DNA of 52,022 nucleotides from positions 1 through 52,022 of the forward strand of contig JAUHXH010000006.1 of NCBI GenBank assembly GCA_030427085.1, written 5' to 3'. The DNA is from Gammaproteobacteria bacterium. Its GTDB lineage: Bacteria; Pseudomonadota; Gammaproteobacteria; Pseudomonadales; Halieaceae. The notes beneath the pieces were generated by a model. That model made no database searches. It worked only from the letters and a program-made list of their open reading frames with translations, and was not told the origin of the DNA. A program made the position numbers and the translations under genes. This document shows, in pieces, positions 1 to 9,515 of the stretch; within the stretch, counting starts at the first letter, position 1; the number at the start of each line of letters is the position of its first letter.

Positions 1-132
1 TGATGTGTCTGATAGTTAGCAACTACCAACACTACAAGTGCCCACACAATTGTCTTCATCTAGTTGTTAATCAGCACCAGGCCGCCAGGGCCGTGGTAGT
101 CGGTGAGGGCTGCCCCCCAACCGAGGATGCGC
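1..132 (-). promoter_or_regulatory. rRNA operon leader with boxA (16S gene lies beyond left edge)
   Basis: Read on the minus strand, this region contains TGCTGATTAACAA (64-76), which matches 11 of 13 bases of the rrn antitermination boxA TGCTCTTTAACAA. It is followed by GACAATTGTGTGGGCACTTG, very close to the segment of the E. coli 16S leader that follows boxA. A GGCC-CTGGC-GGCC hairpin just upstream of boxA could be boxB. The 16S gene itself is not in the window. In Pseudomonas aeruginosa an rRNA operon also borders msrQ (recalled), which agrees with this reading. Confidence 0.85.
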
Positions 133-200
133 ATTATACGGAGGAATCTTCCCCCTGCAAGGGCTTTGCAAAAAAAATTTAAAGAAACTTTGCTCAGGGC
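133..200 (-). promoter_or_regulatory. rrn P1-type promoter with UP-like element
   Basis: On the minus strand a perfect -10 TATAAT (133-138) lies 16 bp from TTGCAG (155-160), the short spacing typical of rrn P1 promoters. It is followed by a GC-rich discriminator (GCGCATCC). Upstream of the -35, positions 161-190 form an A/T-rich tract (AAATTTTTTTTGC and neighbours) like an UP element. I read this as a strong, growth-rate-controlled rRNA promoter. Confidence 0.85.
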
Positions 201-254
201 TGAAATTGCTTAATTAAGCGGCAATCAGACCCCAATCTGGGCAAAAAACCAGCG

Positions 255-854
255 TTATTGACTGGCCACGCCCACCAGGGACCGCCTTAGCACGGGCCAG
301 AGTCGCCACAGCCCCAGCAACAGGAACACGGCAATGTACAACAGGGCCTCACCAACATCCGATCGAGCCTGCCAAAGAATGTGAGCACAGATCAGCCCGG
401 CGGCGGGGAACACCAGTCTATGCAAGCGCCGCCAGTTACGTTTCAGGCGCCGCTGCATGCCTCGCGTGGACGTCAGGGCAAGCGGCAGCATGGCCAGCCA
501 GGCAGCAAAGCCCACGGTGATGTAGGGGCGTTCCAGCAACTCCTCCAAGGCAAGAGCGGGAATCCAGCCCGCGTAAAAATGGGCGAAGGTCACCAGATGC
601 ACGGTGGCGTAAAAGAAGGCATACAGTCCCAGCATACGGCGCAGGCGGATCAACCAGCCCACACCGAGCCACGCACCCAGCGGCCGGACCGTCAGGCAGA
701 GCGCCAACGCCCGTACACCCCACTCGCCGGTTACGTGCATGATGCGCTCCGCGGGATCTGGCCCTAGCTCACCCAGCGACACACCGCGACACAGCAATAG
801 AAAAGGGAATAGCAACACCACGAAGGTGCCACTGCGGAACAGTCTCTCCCACAT
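255..854 (-). CDS. msrQ: Heme-binding membrane subunit MsrQ of the MsrPQ methionine sulfoxide reductase
   Basis: MsrQ (YedZ) is a b-type heme inner-membrane protein that passes electrons from the respiratory chain or flavins to periplasmic MsrP for repair of oxidised methionines. The 199-residue protein has about six hydrophobic segments, the usual size and topology for the ferric-reductase-like family. It includes the histidine-bearing stretches YATVHLVTFAHFY and RLHRLVFPAAGLICAHIL expected to hold heme. It starts 3 nt after the msrP stop, so the two are cotranscribed. The stop lies about 55 nt from the rRNA promoter, which runs in the same direction. Nothing looks broken. Confidence 0.93.
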   Translation of the reverse strand: MWERLFRSGTFVVLLFPFLLLCRGVSLGELGPDPAERIMHVTGEWGVRALALCLTVRPLGAWLGVGWLIRLRRMLGLYAFFYATVHLVTFAHFYAGWIPALALEELLERPYITVGFAAWLAMLPLALTSTRGMQRRLKRNWRRLHRLVFPAAGLICAHILWQARSDVGEALLYIAVFLLLGLWRLWPVLRRSLVGVASQ

Positions 855-857
855 GGC

Positions 858-1832
858 TCAGTAGTCCTTACCCAGGTCCATTCCGGTGTAGAGCGAAGCT
901 ACCTGATCCGAGTAGCCGTTAAACAGTTTGGTTTTACGGCGGTTCGGATTGAACACTGTGGATGGCAATCGCCGCTCGTACTTCTGGCTCCAGCGCGGGT
1001 GATCCACCTCGGGATTCACGTTGGCATAAAACCCGTATTCGTGGGGAGCCAGCTCCTGCCATGAGGTTTGCGGTTGCCGCTCTGTCAGCTCGATACTGAC
1101 GATGGACTTGATGCTCTTGAACCCATACTTCCATGGCACCACCAATCGCAGTGGTGCGCCATTTTGATTAGGCAGTGTTTTCCCATACATCCCGACTGAC
1201 ATCAGGGTGAGCGGGTGCATGGCCTCATCCATCCGCAATCCTTCCCGATAGGGCCAGTCGATAATACTGCTGAAAGAACGCGTCCCCCGCATTTCCTCCT
1301 TGCGGTAAAGGGTCCGGAAGGCGACATAGCGCGCCTTGCTCGTAGGCTCGAATCTGGCCAATAGCGTCGACAAGGGGAAGCCTATCCACGGCACTACCAT
1401 CGACCAGGCCTCAACGCAGCGAAAGCGGTAGACCCGCTCCTCCAGGTCAAAGCCCATGATGTCTTCCAGATTCAGGTGCCCGGGATTGGCCACCTCGCCA
1501 CTCACTTCGACACGCCAGGGATCTACGGTCATTTCATGAGCATGGCGCGCAGGGTCGCTCTTGTCGGTGCCAAATTCGTAGAAGTTGCAGTAGGACGTGG
1601 CGTCTTCGTATGGGGTTTTATCTTCCGCGGTATGAAAGCCGCGTTGATCACTGGCTTTGGCTGCCTCGAATGAGAGCGCCGCTCCGCCGGTTTCCGGAGC
1701 GGCAAGCGCCGTTCCAATTCCACCTGCCGCCAAACCGCCGGCTGCGGCCATCAGCTGACGCCGATTCAGCCACACGTGCTCTGGCGTAATTTCAGAACCG
1801 GGAATCGCCGGAATCGAGGGGCGCTTGGGCAT
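858..1832 (-). CDS. msrP: Periplasmic molybdopterin methionine sulfoxide reductase MsrP
   Basis: MsrP (YedY) reduces protein methionine sulfoxide in the periplasm using a molybdopterin cofactor. The chosen ATG gives 324 residues, the normal family length. It places a twin-arginine signal near the N-terminus ([15 protein letters not shown], Arg24-Arg25) followed by a small-residue cleavage region. Reading from an upstream codon would add about 48 residues that do not resemble the family. Cys139 in [15 protein letters not shown] is the expected molybdenum ligand. The C-terminal half carries the oxidoreductase dimer-type motif [10 protein letters not shown]. It is the first gene of the msrPQ pair and follows pssA on the same strand after 68 nt. 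Confidence 0.95.
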   Translation of the reverse strand: MPKRPSIPAIPGSEITPEHVWLNRRQLMAAAGGLAAGGIGTALAAPETGGAALSFEAAKASDQRGFHTAEDKTPYEDATSYCNFYEFGTDKSDPARHAHEMTVDPWRVEVSGEVANPGHLNLEDIMGFDLEERVYRFRCVEAWSMVVPWIGFPLSTLLARFEPTSKARYVAFRTLYRKEEMRGTRSFSSIIDWPYREGLRMDEAMHPLTLMSVGMYGKTLPNQNGAPLRLVVPWKYGFKSIKSIVSIELTERQPQTSWQELAPHEYGFYANVNPEVDHPRWSQKYERRLPSTVFNPNRRKTKLFNGYSDQVASLYTGMDLGKDY

Positions 1833-1900
1833 GGTGTGGGCTCCGCAAGTTACTCTGTCTGCTAGTTCAGATAGCGTAGCCGTTCGATGGTTCCCCGAAC

Positions 1901-2776
1901 TTAACTCTCGTGGCCGCGACGGCGCCACTTGAACAAGGCCATCACCGGCCCGGACAGGGCATACACCACAAAGCACACCATAAAGACTTTAGGGGGATCG
2001 AGCGTTACGAGGGAGAACACAAACACCAGCAGAATGATCGCCACAAAAGGTACGCGACCGCGAGCGTCCAGCCCCTTGAAACTGTAGTACGGGAAGTTGG
2101 CAATCATCAGCATACCGGTAAGCGCGGTGAGCAAGCCGATGAACACCGCCAGCTCGCGAGGCAACTCCGCCGCCACCAATCCGAAGTCGTAGAACATCCA
2201 CACCGTGGACGCGATCACCCCGGCCGCCGCCGGACTCGCCAGGCCAGTAAAGTAGTTTTTGTCAGCTGTTTCTATCTGCGCGTTAAAGCGCGCCAGCCGC
2301 AGGGCTGCGCAAGCGACGTAGATAAATGCAACGCTCCAGCCGAATTTGCCGAGATCATCCAGCGCCCACTGGAACACTACCAAGGCAGGGGCCACACCGA
2401 AGGACACCATGTCCGAGAGGCTGTCGTACTCCTCACCGAACTTACTGGACGTGTTGGTTAAGCGCGCGACCCGCCCGTCGAGACCATCAAATACCATGGC
2501 AAAGAAGATGGCGATTGCCGCCCCTTCGAAATCACCGCGCAAGCCTGCGATCACCGCATAAAAACCACCGAAGAGCGCACCAGTGGTGAACAGATTGGGC
2601 AACAGGTAAATGCCGCGACGGCGCACGCGTGTGCCGTTTTCTGACACCTCCTCCTCGTGCTCATCCACCAGCATGTCGAGACTACTACTGACCCGCGACT
2701 CCTCGTGATTATTGTTATCGTTGCCAGACTCTCCGCTCATTCCCGCTTCCACGCGCTCCAAAAGATCGCCCATCAT
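1901..2776 (-). CDS. pssA: CDP-diacylglycerol-serine O-phosphatidyltransferase
   Basis: PssA makes phosphatidylserine from CDP-diacylglycerol and serine, the committed step to phosphatidylethanolamine. The protein (291 residues) is an integral membrane CDP-alcohol phosphatidyltransferase. The family signature D-G-x2-A-R-x8-G-x3-D-x3-D is present exactly, from DGRVAR to SLSD. About seven hydrophobic segments follow a polar, acidic N-terminus of about 45 residues that is not part of the core fold. Its ATG overlaps the ilvY stop (ATGA), so the two genes are translationally coupled. A second in-frame ATG 12 codons later (MSGESG) is a possible alternative start. Confidence 0.93.
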   Translation of the reverse strand: MMGDLLERVEAGMSGESGNDNNNHEESRVSSSLDMLVDEHEEEVSENGTRVRRRGIYLLPNLFTTGALFGGFYAVIAGLRGDFEGAAIAIFFAMVFDGLDGRVARLTNTSSKFGEEYDSLSDMVSFGVAPALVVFQWALDDLGKFGWSVAFIYVACAALRLARFNAQIETADKNYFTGLASPAAAGVIASTVWMFYDFGLVAAELPRELAVFIGLLTALTGMLMIANFPYYSFKGLDARGRVPFVAIILLVFVFSLVTLDPPKVFMVCFVVYALSGPVMALFKWRRRGHES

Positions 2777-3681
2777 ACCAGCGCCGAGGGATAGGACTCC
2801 ATTGCCGCATGCCAGAAGGCACGCAGCAAGCCATGCTCACGGCGGCGCTCCAGTGCACAGAGACCAATCGGCAGTTCCTCCAGAGGTGCAGGGGGGGACA
2901 GCACATCCACGGAGTCAGCCAGGCCACTGGTTGCTATCACCAGTTCAGGGGCAAAGCCCACACCGAGCCCCAGGCTCACCATGGCGACAATGGCTTCATG
3001 ACCAGCCACCCGGGCGTAAATCCGTGGCTGGATACCCTGTGAGGCAAACCAGTTGTCGATGGTGACCTGCGTAGGCCCGCGCTCGGGAACGATAAAGGGC
3101 AATGCCTGCCAATCCACAGACTGCGTGACCGCCCCAGTGGGCAGTTGATCGCGCACCGCGCAGTCCCGCTTCGGGGCAATTAGGCACAGGGGTGAACTCA
3201 GCAGCGGCAGAAAAGCCAATCGCTCGGGTAGCTCGGCCGGCAAGCCAGTCACAGCCAGGTCTTCACGCCCGGCCAGAACGCGCTCGAGTGCATCCGCCGG
3301 ATCCCCTGTATGCAGGCTGAGATCAATAGCGGGGTAACGCTGCCGCAGGGTATCGAGAATGGGGGCCAGCACGCTGTAGCTGGCGGTTACCGAACAAAAC
3401 AGGGAGAGCTCCCCCGCCACGGCGGAATCAGTACCAATACGTTGCCGCAATTGATGCCATTCGTCCACGCTCCGCCGCGCGTAGTTGCGCAACTCCACCC
3501 CCTGGGGCGTCAACCGCATGCTGCGACGGTCGCGCTCGAGCAAACACTGCCCCAACTCTTCCTCGAGCCGGGCAATACCGCGACTGACCGCAGACAGGCT
3601 CATGTGCAGTTGCTCGCTGCTGCGACTAAAGTTGAGCGTATCTGCCACAGACAAAAACAGCTCCAGCGCGCGTATATCCAT
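2773..3681 (-). CDS. ilvY: LysR-family regulator IlvY of ilvC
   Basis: This LysR-type protein (302 residues from the chosen start) has an N-terminal winged helix-turn-helix ([20 protein letters not shown], with [17 protein letters not shown] as the recognition region). An effector-binding domain follows. It lies divergent to ilvC, and IlvY in enterobacteria activates ilvC when acetolactate or acetohydroxybutyrate accumulates. I chose the ATG at 3681 because AGGTGA lies 5 nt upstream; the 12 extra residues available further upstream run into the operator region. The gene ends in a 4-base overlap with pssA, an unusual partner, so phospholipid synthesis may share its transcript. Confidence 0.9.
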   Translation of the reverse strand: MDIRALELFLSVADTLNFSRSSEQLHMSLSAVSRGIARLEEELGQCLLERDRRSMRLTPQGVELRNYARRSVDEWHQLRQRIGTDSAVAGELSLFCSVTASYSVLAPILDTLRQRYPAIDLSLHTGDPADALERVLAGREDLAVTGLPAELPERLAFLPLLSSPLCLIAPKRDCAVRDQLPTGAVTQSVDWQALPFIVPERGPTQVTIDNWFASQGIQPRIYARVAGHEAIVAMVSLGLGVGFAPELVIATSGLADSVDVLSPPAPLEELPIGLCALERRREHGLLRAFWHAAMESYPSALV

Positions 3682-3711
3682 CAAAGTCACCTGCCGAGCG
3701 AGCGGCCAGTA

Positions 3712-3757
3712 TTGCATTTAACGCAATACTGTATTCTTTTTATAGCGTTTTACGCAA
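3712..3757. promoter_or_regulatory. Paired IlvY operator sites between ilvY and ilvC
   Basis: Two related inverted repeats lie in the divergent intergenic region: TTGC-ATTTAAC-GCAA (3712-3726, perfect) and TAGC-GTTTTAC-GCAA (3743-3757, one mismatch). They are 31 bp apart, three helical turns, so both face the same side of the DNA. This tandem layout is what a LysR tetramer such as IlvY would bind. Assignment to IlvY is inferred from position. Confidence 0.75.
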
Positions 3758-3777
3758 GACGACCACTGCGCTAGAGT
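3749..3777 (+). promoter_or_regulatory. Candidate ilvC promoter
   Basis: TTTACG (3749-3754) and TAGAGT (3772-3777) are 17 bp apart and each matches the sigma-70 consensus at four of six positions. The -35 overlaps the second IlvY site, as expected for a weak promoter needing an activator. Read from sequence only. Confidence 0.5.
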
Positions 3778-3818
3778 GTCCACCGCTAATCAGATTCCCC
3801 CAGATTGAGGAAAACACC

Positions 3819-5291
3819 ATGGGAACCAACTACTTCAACACCCTGCCCCTGCGCCTGCAGCTTGAGGAACTGGGTAAATGCCGCTTCATGGACCGGTCCG
3901 AATTTGCCGACGGTGTGGACATCCTGCGCGGCAAGAAAATCGTGATTGTGGGCTGCGGCGCCCAGGGCCTGAACCAGGGCCTGAACCTGCGCGACTCCGG
4001 GCTGGATGTTGCCTACGCCCTGCGCGATGCCGCCATTAGCGAGCAACGCCAGTCCTGGAAAAACGCCACTGAGAACGGCTTCACCGTGGGCACCTACGAA
4101 GAACTGATTCCCACTGCCGATGTAGTGATGAACCTGACGCCGGACAAGCAGCACACCAGCGTGGTCACTGCCGTCATGCCGCTGATGAAAGAAGGGGCAT
4201 GCCTGGACTACGCCCACGGGTTTAACCTGGTGGAAGAAGGCATGCAGATTCGCAAGGACATCACCGTGGTGATGATGTGCCCGAAATGCCCTGGCACTGA
4301 AGTGCGCGAGGAGTACAAGCGCGGCTTCGGCGTACCGACCCTGATCGCGGTGCACCGCGAAAACGACCCCAACGGTGAAGGCATGGCCATTGCCAAGGCA
4401 CTGGCTTCCGGCACCGGCGGCGACCGCGCCGGCGTACTGGAATCCTCCCCCATCGCGGAAGTGAAGTCTGACCTGATGGGCGAGCAGACCATCCTTTGCG
4501 GCATGCTGCAAACCGGCGCCATCCTGTCTTTCGACAAAATGGTAGAGAAAGGCATCGACCCGGGCTACGCCTCCAAACTGATCCAGTACGGCTGGGAGAC
4601 GGTGACCGAGGGCCTGAAGCACGGCGGCATCACCAACATGATGGATCGCCTGTCCAATCCGGCCAAGATCCGCGCCTTCCACCTGGCGGAAGAACTGAAA
4701 AACATCATGCGTCCGCTGTATGAGAAGCATCAGGACGACATCATGTCCGGGCACTTCTCCACCACCATGATGGAAGACTGGGCCAACGACGATGCCAACC
4801 TGCTGGGCTGGCGCGCTGCCACTCAGGACACCGCTTTTGAAAAGGCCGCCAACACCGATCAGGATATTCCCGAACAGGAATACTACGATCACGGCATCCT
4901 GCTGATTGCCATGTGCAAGGCCGGGGTGGAACTGGCTTTTGAAATCATGGTGGAAGCGGGCATCAAGGAGGAGTCCGCCTACTACGAGTCACTGCACGAG
5001 ACGCCACTGATCGCCAACACCATCGCGCGCAAGAAGCTCTATGAAATGAACGTGGTGATCTCCGATACCGCCGAATACGGCTGCTACCTCTTCGACCACG
5101 CCTGTCGTCCGCTGTTGGCCGACTTCATGGCGCAAGTCGACGTGGATGTCATTGGCAAGGGCATCGGCAGTGACAACGGCGTGGATAATCAGGAGTTGAT
5201 TGCGGTGAACGAAGCGATTCGCTCTCACCCGGTAGAAGTTATTGGCAAAGAGCTGCGTGGCTACATGACGGCGATGAAGCGTATCGTGTAA
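3819..5291 (+). CDS. ilvC: Ketol-acid reductoisomerase, class II (long form)
   Basis: IlvC converts acetolactate or acetohydroxybutyrate to the dihydroxy acids of valine, leucine and isoleucine synthesis using NADPH and Mg2+. At 490 residues it is the long class II form, as in E. coli (about 491), not the about 338-residue form of Pseudomonas. The Rossmann segment [20 protein letters not shown] carries the nucleotide-binding glycines. [20 protein letters not shown] and the duplicated C-terminal knotted domain match the family. It stands alone between the IlvY operators and a strong terminator. The preceding enzyme, IlvIH, lies 2 kb away on the other strand. Confidence 0.97.
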   Translation: MGTNYFNTLPLRLQLEELGKCRFMDRSEFADGVDILRGKKIVIVGCGAQGLNQGLNLRDSGLDVAYALRDAAISEQRQSWKNATENGFTVGTYEELIPTADVVMNLTPDKQHTSVVTAVMPLMKEGACLDYAHGFNLVEEGMQIRKDITVVMMCPKCPGTEVREEYKRGFGVPTLIAVHRENDPNGEGMAIAKALASGTGGDRAGVLESSPIAEVKSDLMGEQTILCGMLQTGAILSFDKMVEKGIDPGYASKLIQYGWETVTEGLKHGGITNMMDRLSNPAKIRAFHLAEELKNIMRPLYEKHQDDIMSGHFSTTMMEDWANDDANLLGWRAATQDTAFEKAANTDQDIPEQEYYDHGILLIAMCKAGVELAFEIMVEAGIKEESAYYESLHETPLIANTIARKKLYEMNVVISDTAEYGCYLFDHACRPLLADFMAQVDVDVIGKGIGSDNGVDNQELIAVNEAIRSHPVEVIGKELRGYMTAMKRIV

Positions 5292-5313
5292 ACACCGAAA
5301 GAAATGCTGAAAA

Positions 5314-5352
5314 AGAAAAAGGGGATGAACGCAGAGTTCATCCCCTTTTTTT
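5314..5352. terminator. Two-way intrinsic terminator between ilvC and the PEP-CTERM-type gene
   Basis: A perfect stem AAGGGGATGAAC / GTTCATCCCCTT with loop GCAGA is flanked by T7 on the right and an A-rich tract on the left. It can therefore end ilvC on the plus strand and the facing gene on the minus strand. Confidence 0.93.
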
Positions 5353-5375
5353 GTACTCGCTTGTTTTGCGTACGT

Positions 5376-6425
5376 CTAAGCTGCTTTGCGGCGGCGACTC
5401 ACCAGATGGGCGCCAATCATACCCAGACCCAGCAGATACAGTGTTGCCGGTACCGGGATCACAGGCGGAGCACCTGGAGGAACAATCACACCACCCACGC
5501 CGGAGAAGCCGAAGATGTAGGTTGGTGTTAGGGCTCCCGAAGCGTCATCAAATCCATCCCCATCAAGATCGCCCAGCGCACGACCCAGGGAGTAGACTTC
5601 GATTCCCGCCGCGTTCATGGCGGTGAAGGCTGCATTCACATTGTCCGCGCCACCGTAGAAGATGGAGAAGTCGATGGTTTCACCCAGAGACAAATCGCCA
5701 AATCCGAAGTCGAAGTTAGCGCCGTGGTCTGCAAAGTTGAAAGGGAAGTCGGAATCCACGAAATCGCCCTGCAAGCAGCTTCCCACGCCAAAGTTGCCAC
5801 AGATGGACGACAGTGGATCAGAGCTGCTGAATCCATCGTTTGACGCATCGAGTACCGCAGAGGCTGCGGCTGTACCGCCAATTGTGACCAATTCACTAAA
5901 GGGTGTTGGATCGGCGTCCCAGTCCATGGTACGGCGATACTCTACGTCAGTAACATCAGCCAGTGCTTCAATGGTAACGATCACCTCGTAGAGCAAATCT
6001 GTGGCTGAAGACAAAACAAATTCGTGGGTCACTCTCAGGTTGGCCGACGATGTTACTACCGTTGCTGTCGTTGCTGTACTCGCAAACGAATCCGCCGTCA
6101 AACCAGCAGTGCCGGCGGAATTGTTGGCGTAGCCAGATACGCCGGAGGCTGCAACACCCCACCCTTCACAAAGGCAACCGTGAGAGGTCACCTCATACTG
6201 GTCGCTACCACCGGCGGGGACGTAGCGTACACCCACTGCCGTGGTTCCTGATACGGAAGCCACCCCACCAGGAACATTTAACTGGGCGAGATCGTCAATC
6301 CCCAACACCACCTGCCCATCGCTGATAATTGCCGCCGATTGCGCGCCCGCAACGCCGCATGCCATTGCCATACCTGCAAGCCAGGGGAGCATGCGCCCCA
6401 AGCCTCGCCGTTTACCCGCAGTCAT
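5376..6425 (-). CDS. Secreted protein with PEP-CTERM-like sorting tail
   Basis: The protein (349 residues from the chosen start) has an N-terminal signal region (GRMLPWLAGMAMACGVAGA) and a serine/threonine/alanine-rich extracellular body. It ends in PVPATLYLLGLGMIGAHLVS followed by RRRKAA. A proline motif, a hydrophobic helix and a basic end form the three-part tail recognised by exosortase; VPxPA in place of PEP is a variant I recall from gammaproteobacteria. A segment LGDLDGDGFDDASG looks calcium-binding. The start is fixed by a strong Shine-Dalgarno AAGGAGGTG 7 nt before the ATG. No exosortase or polysaccharide gene is in the window. The body's function is not recognised. Confidence 0.8.
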   Translation of the reverse strand: MTAGKRRGLGRMLPWLAGMAMACGVAGAQSAAIISDGQVVLGIDDLAQLNVPGGVASVSGTTAVGVRYVPAGGSDQYEVTSHGCLCEGWGVAASGVSGYANNSAGTAGLTADSFASTATTATVVTSSANLRVTHEFVLSSATDLLYEVIVTIEALADVTDVEYRRTMDWDADPTPFSELVTIGGTAAASAVLDASNDGFSSSDPLSSICGNFGVGSCLQGDFVDSDFPFNFADHGANFDFGFGDLSLGETIDFSIFYGGADNVNAAFTAMNAAGIEVYSLGRALGDLDGDGFDDASGALTPTYIFGFSGVGGVIVPPGAPPVIPVPATLYLLGLGMIGAHLVSRRRKAA

Positions 6426-6788
6426 ACCACACCTCCTTATGCCCCAGAGACTTCCGCCATCTAGCATGGGGACAACCCACCCAAAAACACCTCACCTGCA
6501 GCCAACCAACCAGTTGTGATCGCTACAGGCGACCTATTTGTTCCGGTTAATAAATGAGCAAATTGGATGCCACCGGAAGAAATTCCACGGACATTCAATA
6601 ACTTGAGGACCTGCCTTCACTTTCCAGTCTTCCCCATGCGATAAATTTGTAAAAAATACTGACAGCTCCAGGAGGGGGGATTAGGGGCACGGTAGACGCG
6701 CAAACAACTCTCCGCTTGTTGATCGCTCAGCGATTAACTAGAGTAGGTTTCATATCTGACGATGGATGCTTTGCAGGGGTAGGATTCA
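6426..6788. other. Intergenic region without recognised gene
   Basis: This 363-base stretch separates two divergently read genes and must hold their promoters. It is more A/T-rich in its middle (for example AAATTTGTAAAAAATACTGAC near 6645). I find no convincing -35/-10 pair with normal spacing, no terminator and no RNA gene. Confidence 0.5.
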
Positions 6789-7253
6789 ATGAGGAAGTTA
6801 CTGGCACTGGTCTTTACCGGGATTCTGGCAGCGTCGGCGTGGTCCGAGAACAGCGGCCAAACCTACCAGGACTGGCAGGTGATCTGCACTAGTGGACACT
6901 GCAAAGCAAGGCAGACGCTGGTTAGCGCCGACGAGAAAAAGCTAGCCTACAGTAGCGAAATCGCCAATGTGAAGGCGAGTGCGCACCCAATTCTGTCAGT
7001 GCAATTGCCCCTCGGCGTTTATCTTCCGCGCGGCCTGGGAGTGAGCATCGGCGAGCGCAACCTGGAAGCACCCTTCACGGTGTGCCTGCCTCAGGCCTGC
7101 CAGGCGCTGGTACAACTGGACGCTGCGCTTCTGGAAAGCCTGTTGCAGGAAGATGCGTTTTCGGTGCGCTTCTATACCACTGAATCAGCCCCGCACTCCG
7201 TGGATTTTTCCACTGCGGGGCTGGCGAGTGCGTTGGCATCTATGCGGCAATAA
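6789..7253 (+). CDS. Invasion-associated locus B (IalB) family periplasmic protein
   Basis: A 154-residue exported protein with signal peptide MRKLLALVFTGILAASAWS. The mature part shows the IalB family pattern: an early W-x-V-x-C with a second Cys five residues on (WQVICTSGHC), LPLGVYLPRGLGVSIG in the middle, and a second close pair CLPQAC. The four cysteines probably form two disulfides. IalB was named from Bartonella, but homologues are widespread in free-living proteobacteria and their biochemical role is unclear, so the name implies no pathogenicity here. It ends 7 nt before the convergent ilvH stop, with no terminator hairpin between them. Confidence 0.75.
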   Translation: MRKLLALVFTGILAASAWSENSGQTYQDWQVICTSGHCKARQTLVSADEKKLAYSSEIANVKASAHPILSVQLPLGVYLPRGLGVSIGERNLEAPFTVCLPQACQALVQLDAALLESLLQEDAFSVRFYTTESAPHSVDFSTAGLASALASMRQ

Positions 7254-7260
7254 GGTTTGC

Positions 7261-7752
7261 TTACAGGCTGAGGACTTTCTCACCGCGTGAGATACCGGCC
7301 ACACCCGAGCGCACCACTTCCAGAATGTGCGCATCGCCCATGGCCGCAACAAAGGCATCCAGTTTTTCCGCGGTACCTGCCAACTGGATTGTATAAACGT
7401 TGGGGCCAACGTCCACGATCTGCCCGCGGAAAATATCCGCTGTACGTTTAACCTCGTCGCGCTCAACACCTGTGGCACGCACCTTGATCAGCATAAGGTC
7501 ACGCTCGATGTGGGCGCCCTCGGTCAGGTCCACCAGCTTCACCACGTCTACCAGTTTGTTGAGCTGCTTGGTGATCTGCTCGATCACCCGATCGTCGCCG
7601 AAAGTGGTCAGGGTCAAACGCGACAACGTGGGATCTTCCGTCGCCGCCACATTCAGGGAATCGATGTTGTAACCGCGCTGGGAGAACAATCCAACCACTC
7701 GCGACAGAGCGCCGGGCTCGTTTTCCATCAATATGGAGATGATGCGTCGCAT
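7261..7752 (-). CDS. ilvH: Acetolactate synthase small (regulatory) subunit
   Basis: IlvH binds the catalytic subunit IlvI, raises its activity and confers valine feedback inhibition. The 163-residue protein starts with the ACT domain (RRIISILMENEPGALSRVVG, then RGYNIDSLNVA) and has the C-terminal ferredoxin-like half (RDLMLIKVRA, then RGQIVDVGPNVYTIQLAG). I chose the ATG at 7752, two nt after the ilvI stop, because it matches the family N-terminus; 10 further upstream residues would overlap ilvI. Coupling to ilvI is therefore tight. Confidence 0.96.
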   Translation of the reverse strand: MRRIISILMENEPGALSRVVGLFSQRGYNIDSLNVAATEDPTLSRLTLTTFGDDRVIEQITKQLNKLVDVVKLVDLTEGAHIERDLMLIKVRATGVERDEVKRTADIFRGQIVDVGPNVYTIQLAGTAEKLDAFVAAMGDAHILEVVRSGVAGISRGEKVLSL

Positions 7753-7754
7753 GA

Positions 7755-9515
7755 TCAGGTCCTCTCGTTCTTGCTCAGCCACATGTCGTTCATCGCGCCA
7801 TTCGGTGCGATGTGCATGGGGTACACGTGTTCCATCGGGTCGATGAAGATATCCATGAATACCAGCTTATCTTTCATCGCAAAGGCCTCGGACATGGCGC
7901 CTTCCAGGTCAGACAGTTTATCCACCTTCATGCCCACATGACCGTAGGCTTCCATCAACTTGACGAAATCCGGCAGGGAATCTTCGTAGGTACTCATGGC
8001 GTAGCGCCCTTCGTACTGCATGTCCTGCCACTGCTTGACCATACCGAGGTAGTTGTTACGCAGGTTGATGATTTTCACTGGCAGGTTGTACTGGGTACAG
8101 GTGGACAGCTCCTGAATATTCATCTGGATACTGCCCTCACCGGTGACGCAGGCAACGTCGCTGTCCGGGAAGGCCAGCTTCACACCCATCGCGGCGGGCA
8201 GACCAAAACCCATGGTGCCCAGGCCACCGGAATTGACCCAGCGACGAGGCTGGTCGAACTTGTAGTACTGGGCGGCAAACATCTGGTGCTGCCCCACATC
8301 AGAGGTCACATACGCTTCGCCTCCCGTGACCTTATACAGGGTCTGGATCACTTCCTGCGGCATGATGTGATCGCTGGTATCGAAGCGGCGGCCGTGCCAC
8401 AGGCCGTGCTTGTCACGCCACTCGTCGATTTGTTGCCACCAGCGGGCCAGAGCACCCTCGTCCGGGCCAGCGCCGTCTTTTTCCTGCAGTTGTTCAATCT
8501 GCGTCTGCAGCTCTGTCAGCACCGCGCCAACCGGTCCCACGATGGGGATGTCGGCCTGCACCGTTTTTGAAATCGAGGTGGGGTCGATGTCCACGTGGAT
8601 GATTTTGGCGCCGGGGCAGAACTTGGACACGGTATTGGTCACCCGGTCATCGAATCGGGCACCCACCGCCAGAATCACGTCACTGTGATGCATGGCCATG
8701 TTGGCCTCGTAAAAACCGTGCATACCCAACATACCCAGGAACTGCCGGTCACTGCCCGGGTAGGCACCCAGACCCATCAGTGTGTTGGTCACTGGTACAT
8801 TAAGGTGGCGGGCGAGTTTGGTCAGCAGTTCGCTGCCCTCCCCCTGCACCACACCGCCGCCGGCATAGATAACCGGCCGCTTGGCGCCCAGCAGCAAACG
8901 GGCCGCTTTCTTGATCTGGCCGGTATGGCCGCGCTGGGCCGGATTGTAGGAGCGAATTTTGACGCTCTCCGGATAGTCGTACTCGAACTTCTCATCCGGG
9001 CGGGTGATGTCCTTTGGAATATCGATCACCACCGGTCCGGGACGCCCGCTGGCGGCTATGTGGAAGGCCTTGCGGATAACACCGGGCAGTTCCGAGGCGT
9101 GCTTCACCATAAAGCTGTGCTTCACGATGGGGCGGGAGATACCCACCATATCGGTTTCCTGGAAGGCATCTTCCCCGATCAGGTGGCTCTGCACCTGTCC
9201 GGACAGAATCACCATGGGGATGGAGTCCATATAGGCCGTGGCGATACCGGTAATGGCGTTAGTGGCGCCGGGGCCAGAGGTTACCAGTACCACACCGGGT
9301 TTGCCGGTAGCGCGCGCATAGCCGTCAGCAGCGTGAGTCGCCGCCTGCTCGTGGCGCACCAGCACGTGCGGTACTTTGCAGTCCTTGAACAGGGCATCGT
9401 AAATATGCAGGACGGCACCGCCGGGGTAGCCAAAAATATACTCTACGCCTTCATCTTCCAGCGCGCGGGCGATCATTTCGCCACCGGATAACAACTCCAC
9501 TTTTCCATCTCCCAT
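7755..9515 (-). CDS. ilvI: Acetolactate synthase large (catalytic) subunit
   Basis: IlvI is the thiamine-diphosphate enzyme that condenses pyruvate with pyruvate or 2-ketobutyrate, the first common step of branched-chain amino acid synthesis. The 586-residue protein begins like its homologues ([20 protein letters not shown]). It holds the catalytic glutamate in [20 protein letters not shown] and the ThDP/Mg region [16 protein letters not shown], and later [12 protein letters not shown] chose the ATG at 9515; the frame stays open for 37 more codons, but that extension ([16 protein letters not shown]) is not family-like. A promoter lies about 310 nt upstream. ilvH follows 2 nt after the stop. 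Confidence 0.96.
   Translation of the reverse strand: MGDGKVELLSGGEMIARALEDEGVEYIFGYPGGAVLHIYDALFKDCKVPHVLVRHEQAATHAADGYARATGKPGVVLVTSGPGATNAITGIATAYMDSIPMVILSGQVQSHLIGEDAFQETDMVGISRPIVKHSFMVKHASELPGVIRKAFHIAASGRPGPVVIDIPKDITRPDEKFEYDYPESVKIRSYNPAQRGHTGQIKKAARLLLGAKRPVIYAGGGVVQGEGSELLTKLARHLNVPVTNTLMGLGAYPGSDRQFLGMLGMHGFYEANMAMHHSDVILAVGARFDDRVTNTVSKFCPGAKIIHVDIDPTSISKTVQADIPIVGPVGAVLTELQTQIEQLQEKDGAGPDEGALARWWQQIDEWRDKHGLWHGRRFDTSDHIMPQEVIQTLYKVTGGEAYVTSDVGQHQMFAAQYYKFDQPRRWVNSGGLGTMGFGLPAAMGVKLAFPDSDVACVTGEGSIQMNIQELSTCTQYNLPVKIINLRNNYLGMVKQWQDMQYEGRYAMSTYEDSLPDFVKLMEAYGHVGMKVDKLSDLEGAMSEAFAMKDKLVFMDIFIDPMEHVYPMHIAPNGAMNDMWLSKNERT

Noticed and set aside
6719-6744. TTGATC and TAGAGT as promoter of the IalB-like gene
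   Set aside because: The spacing is only 14 bp, too short for a sigma-70 promoter.
8161-8170. IlvI has GEG rather than GDG in the thiamine diphosphate motif
   Set aside because: A conservative Asp-to-Glu change within an otherwise intact motif; I recall the same form in other gammaproteobacterial acetolactate synthases, so not a sign of inactivity.
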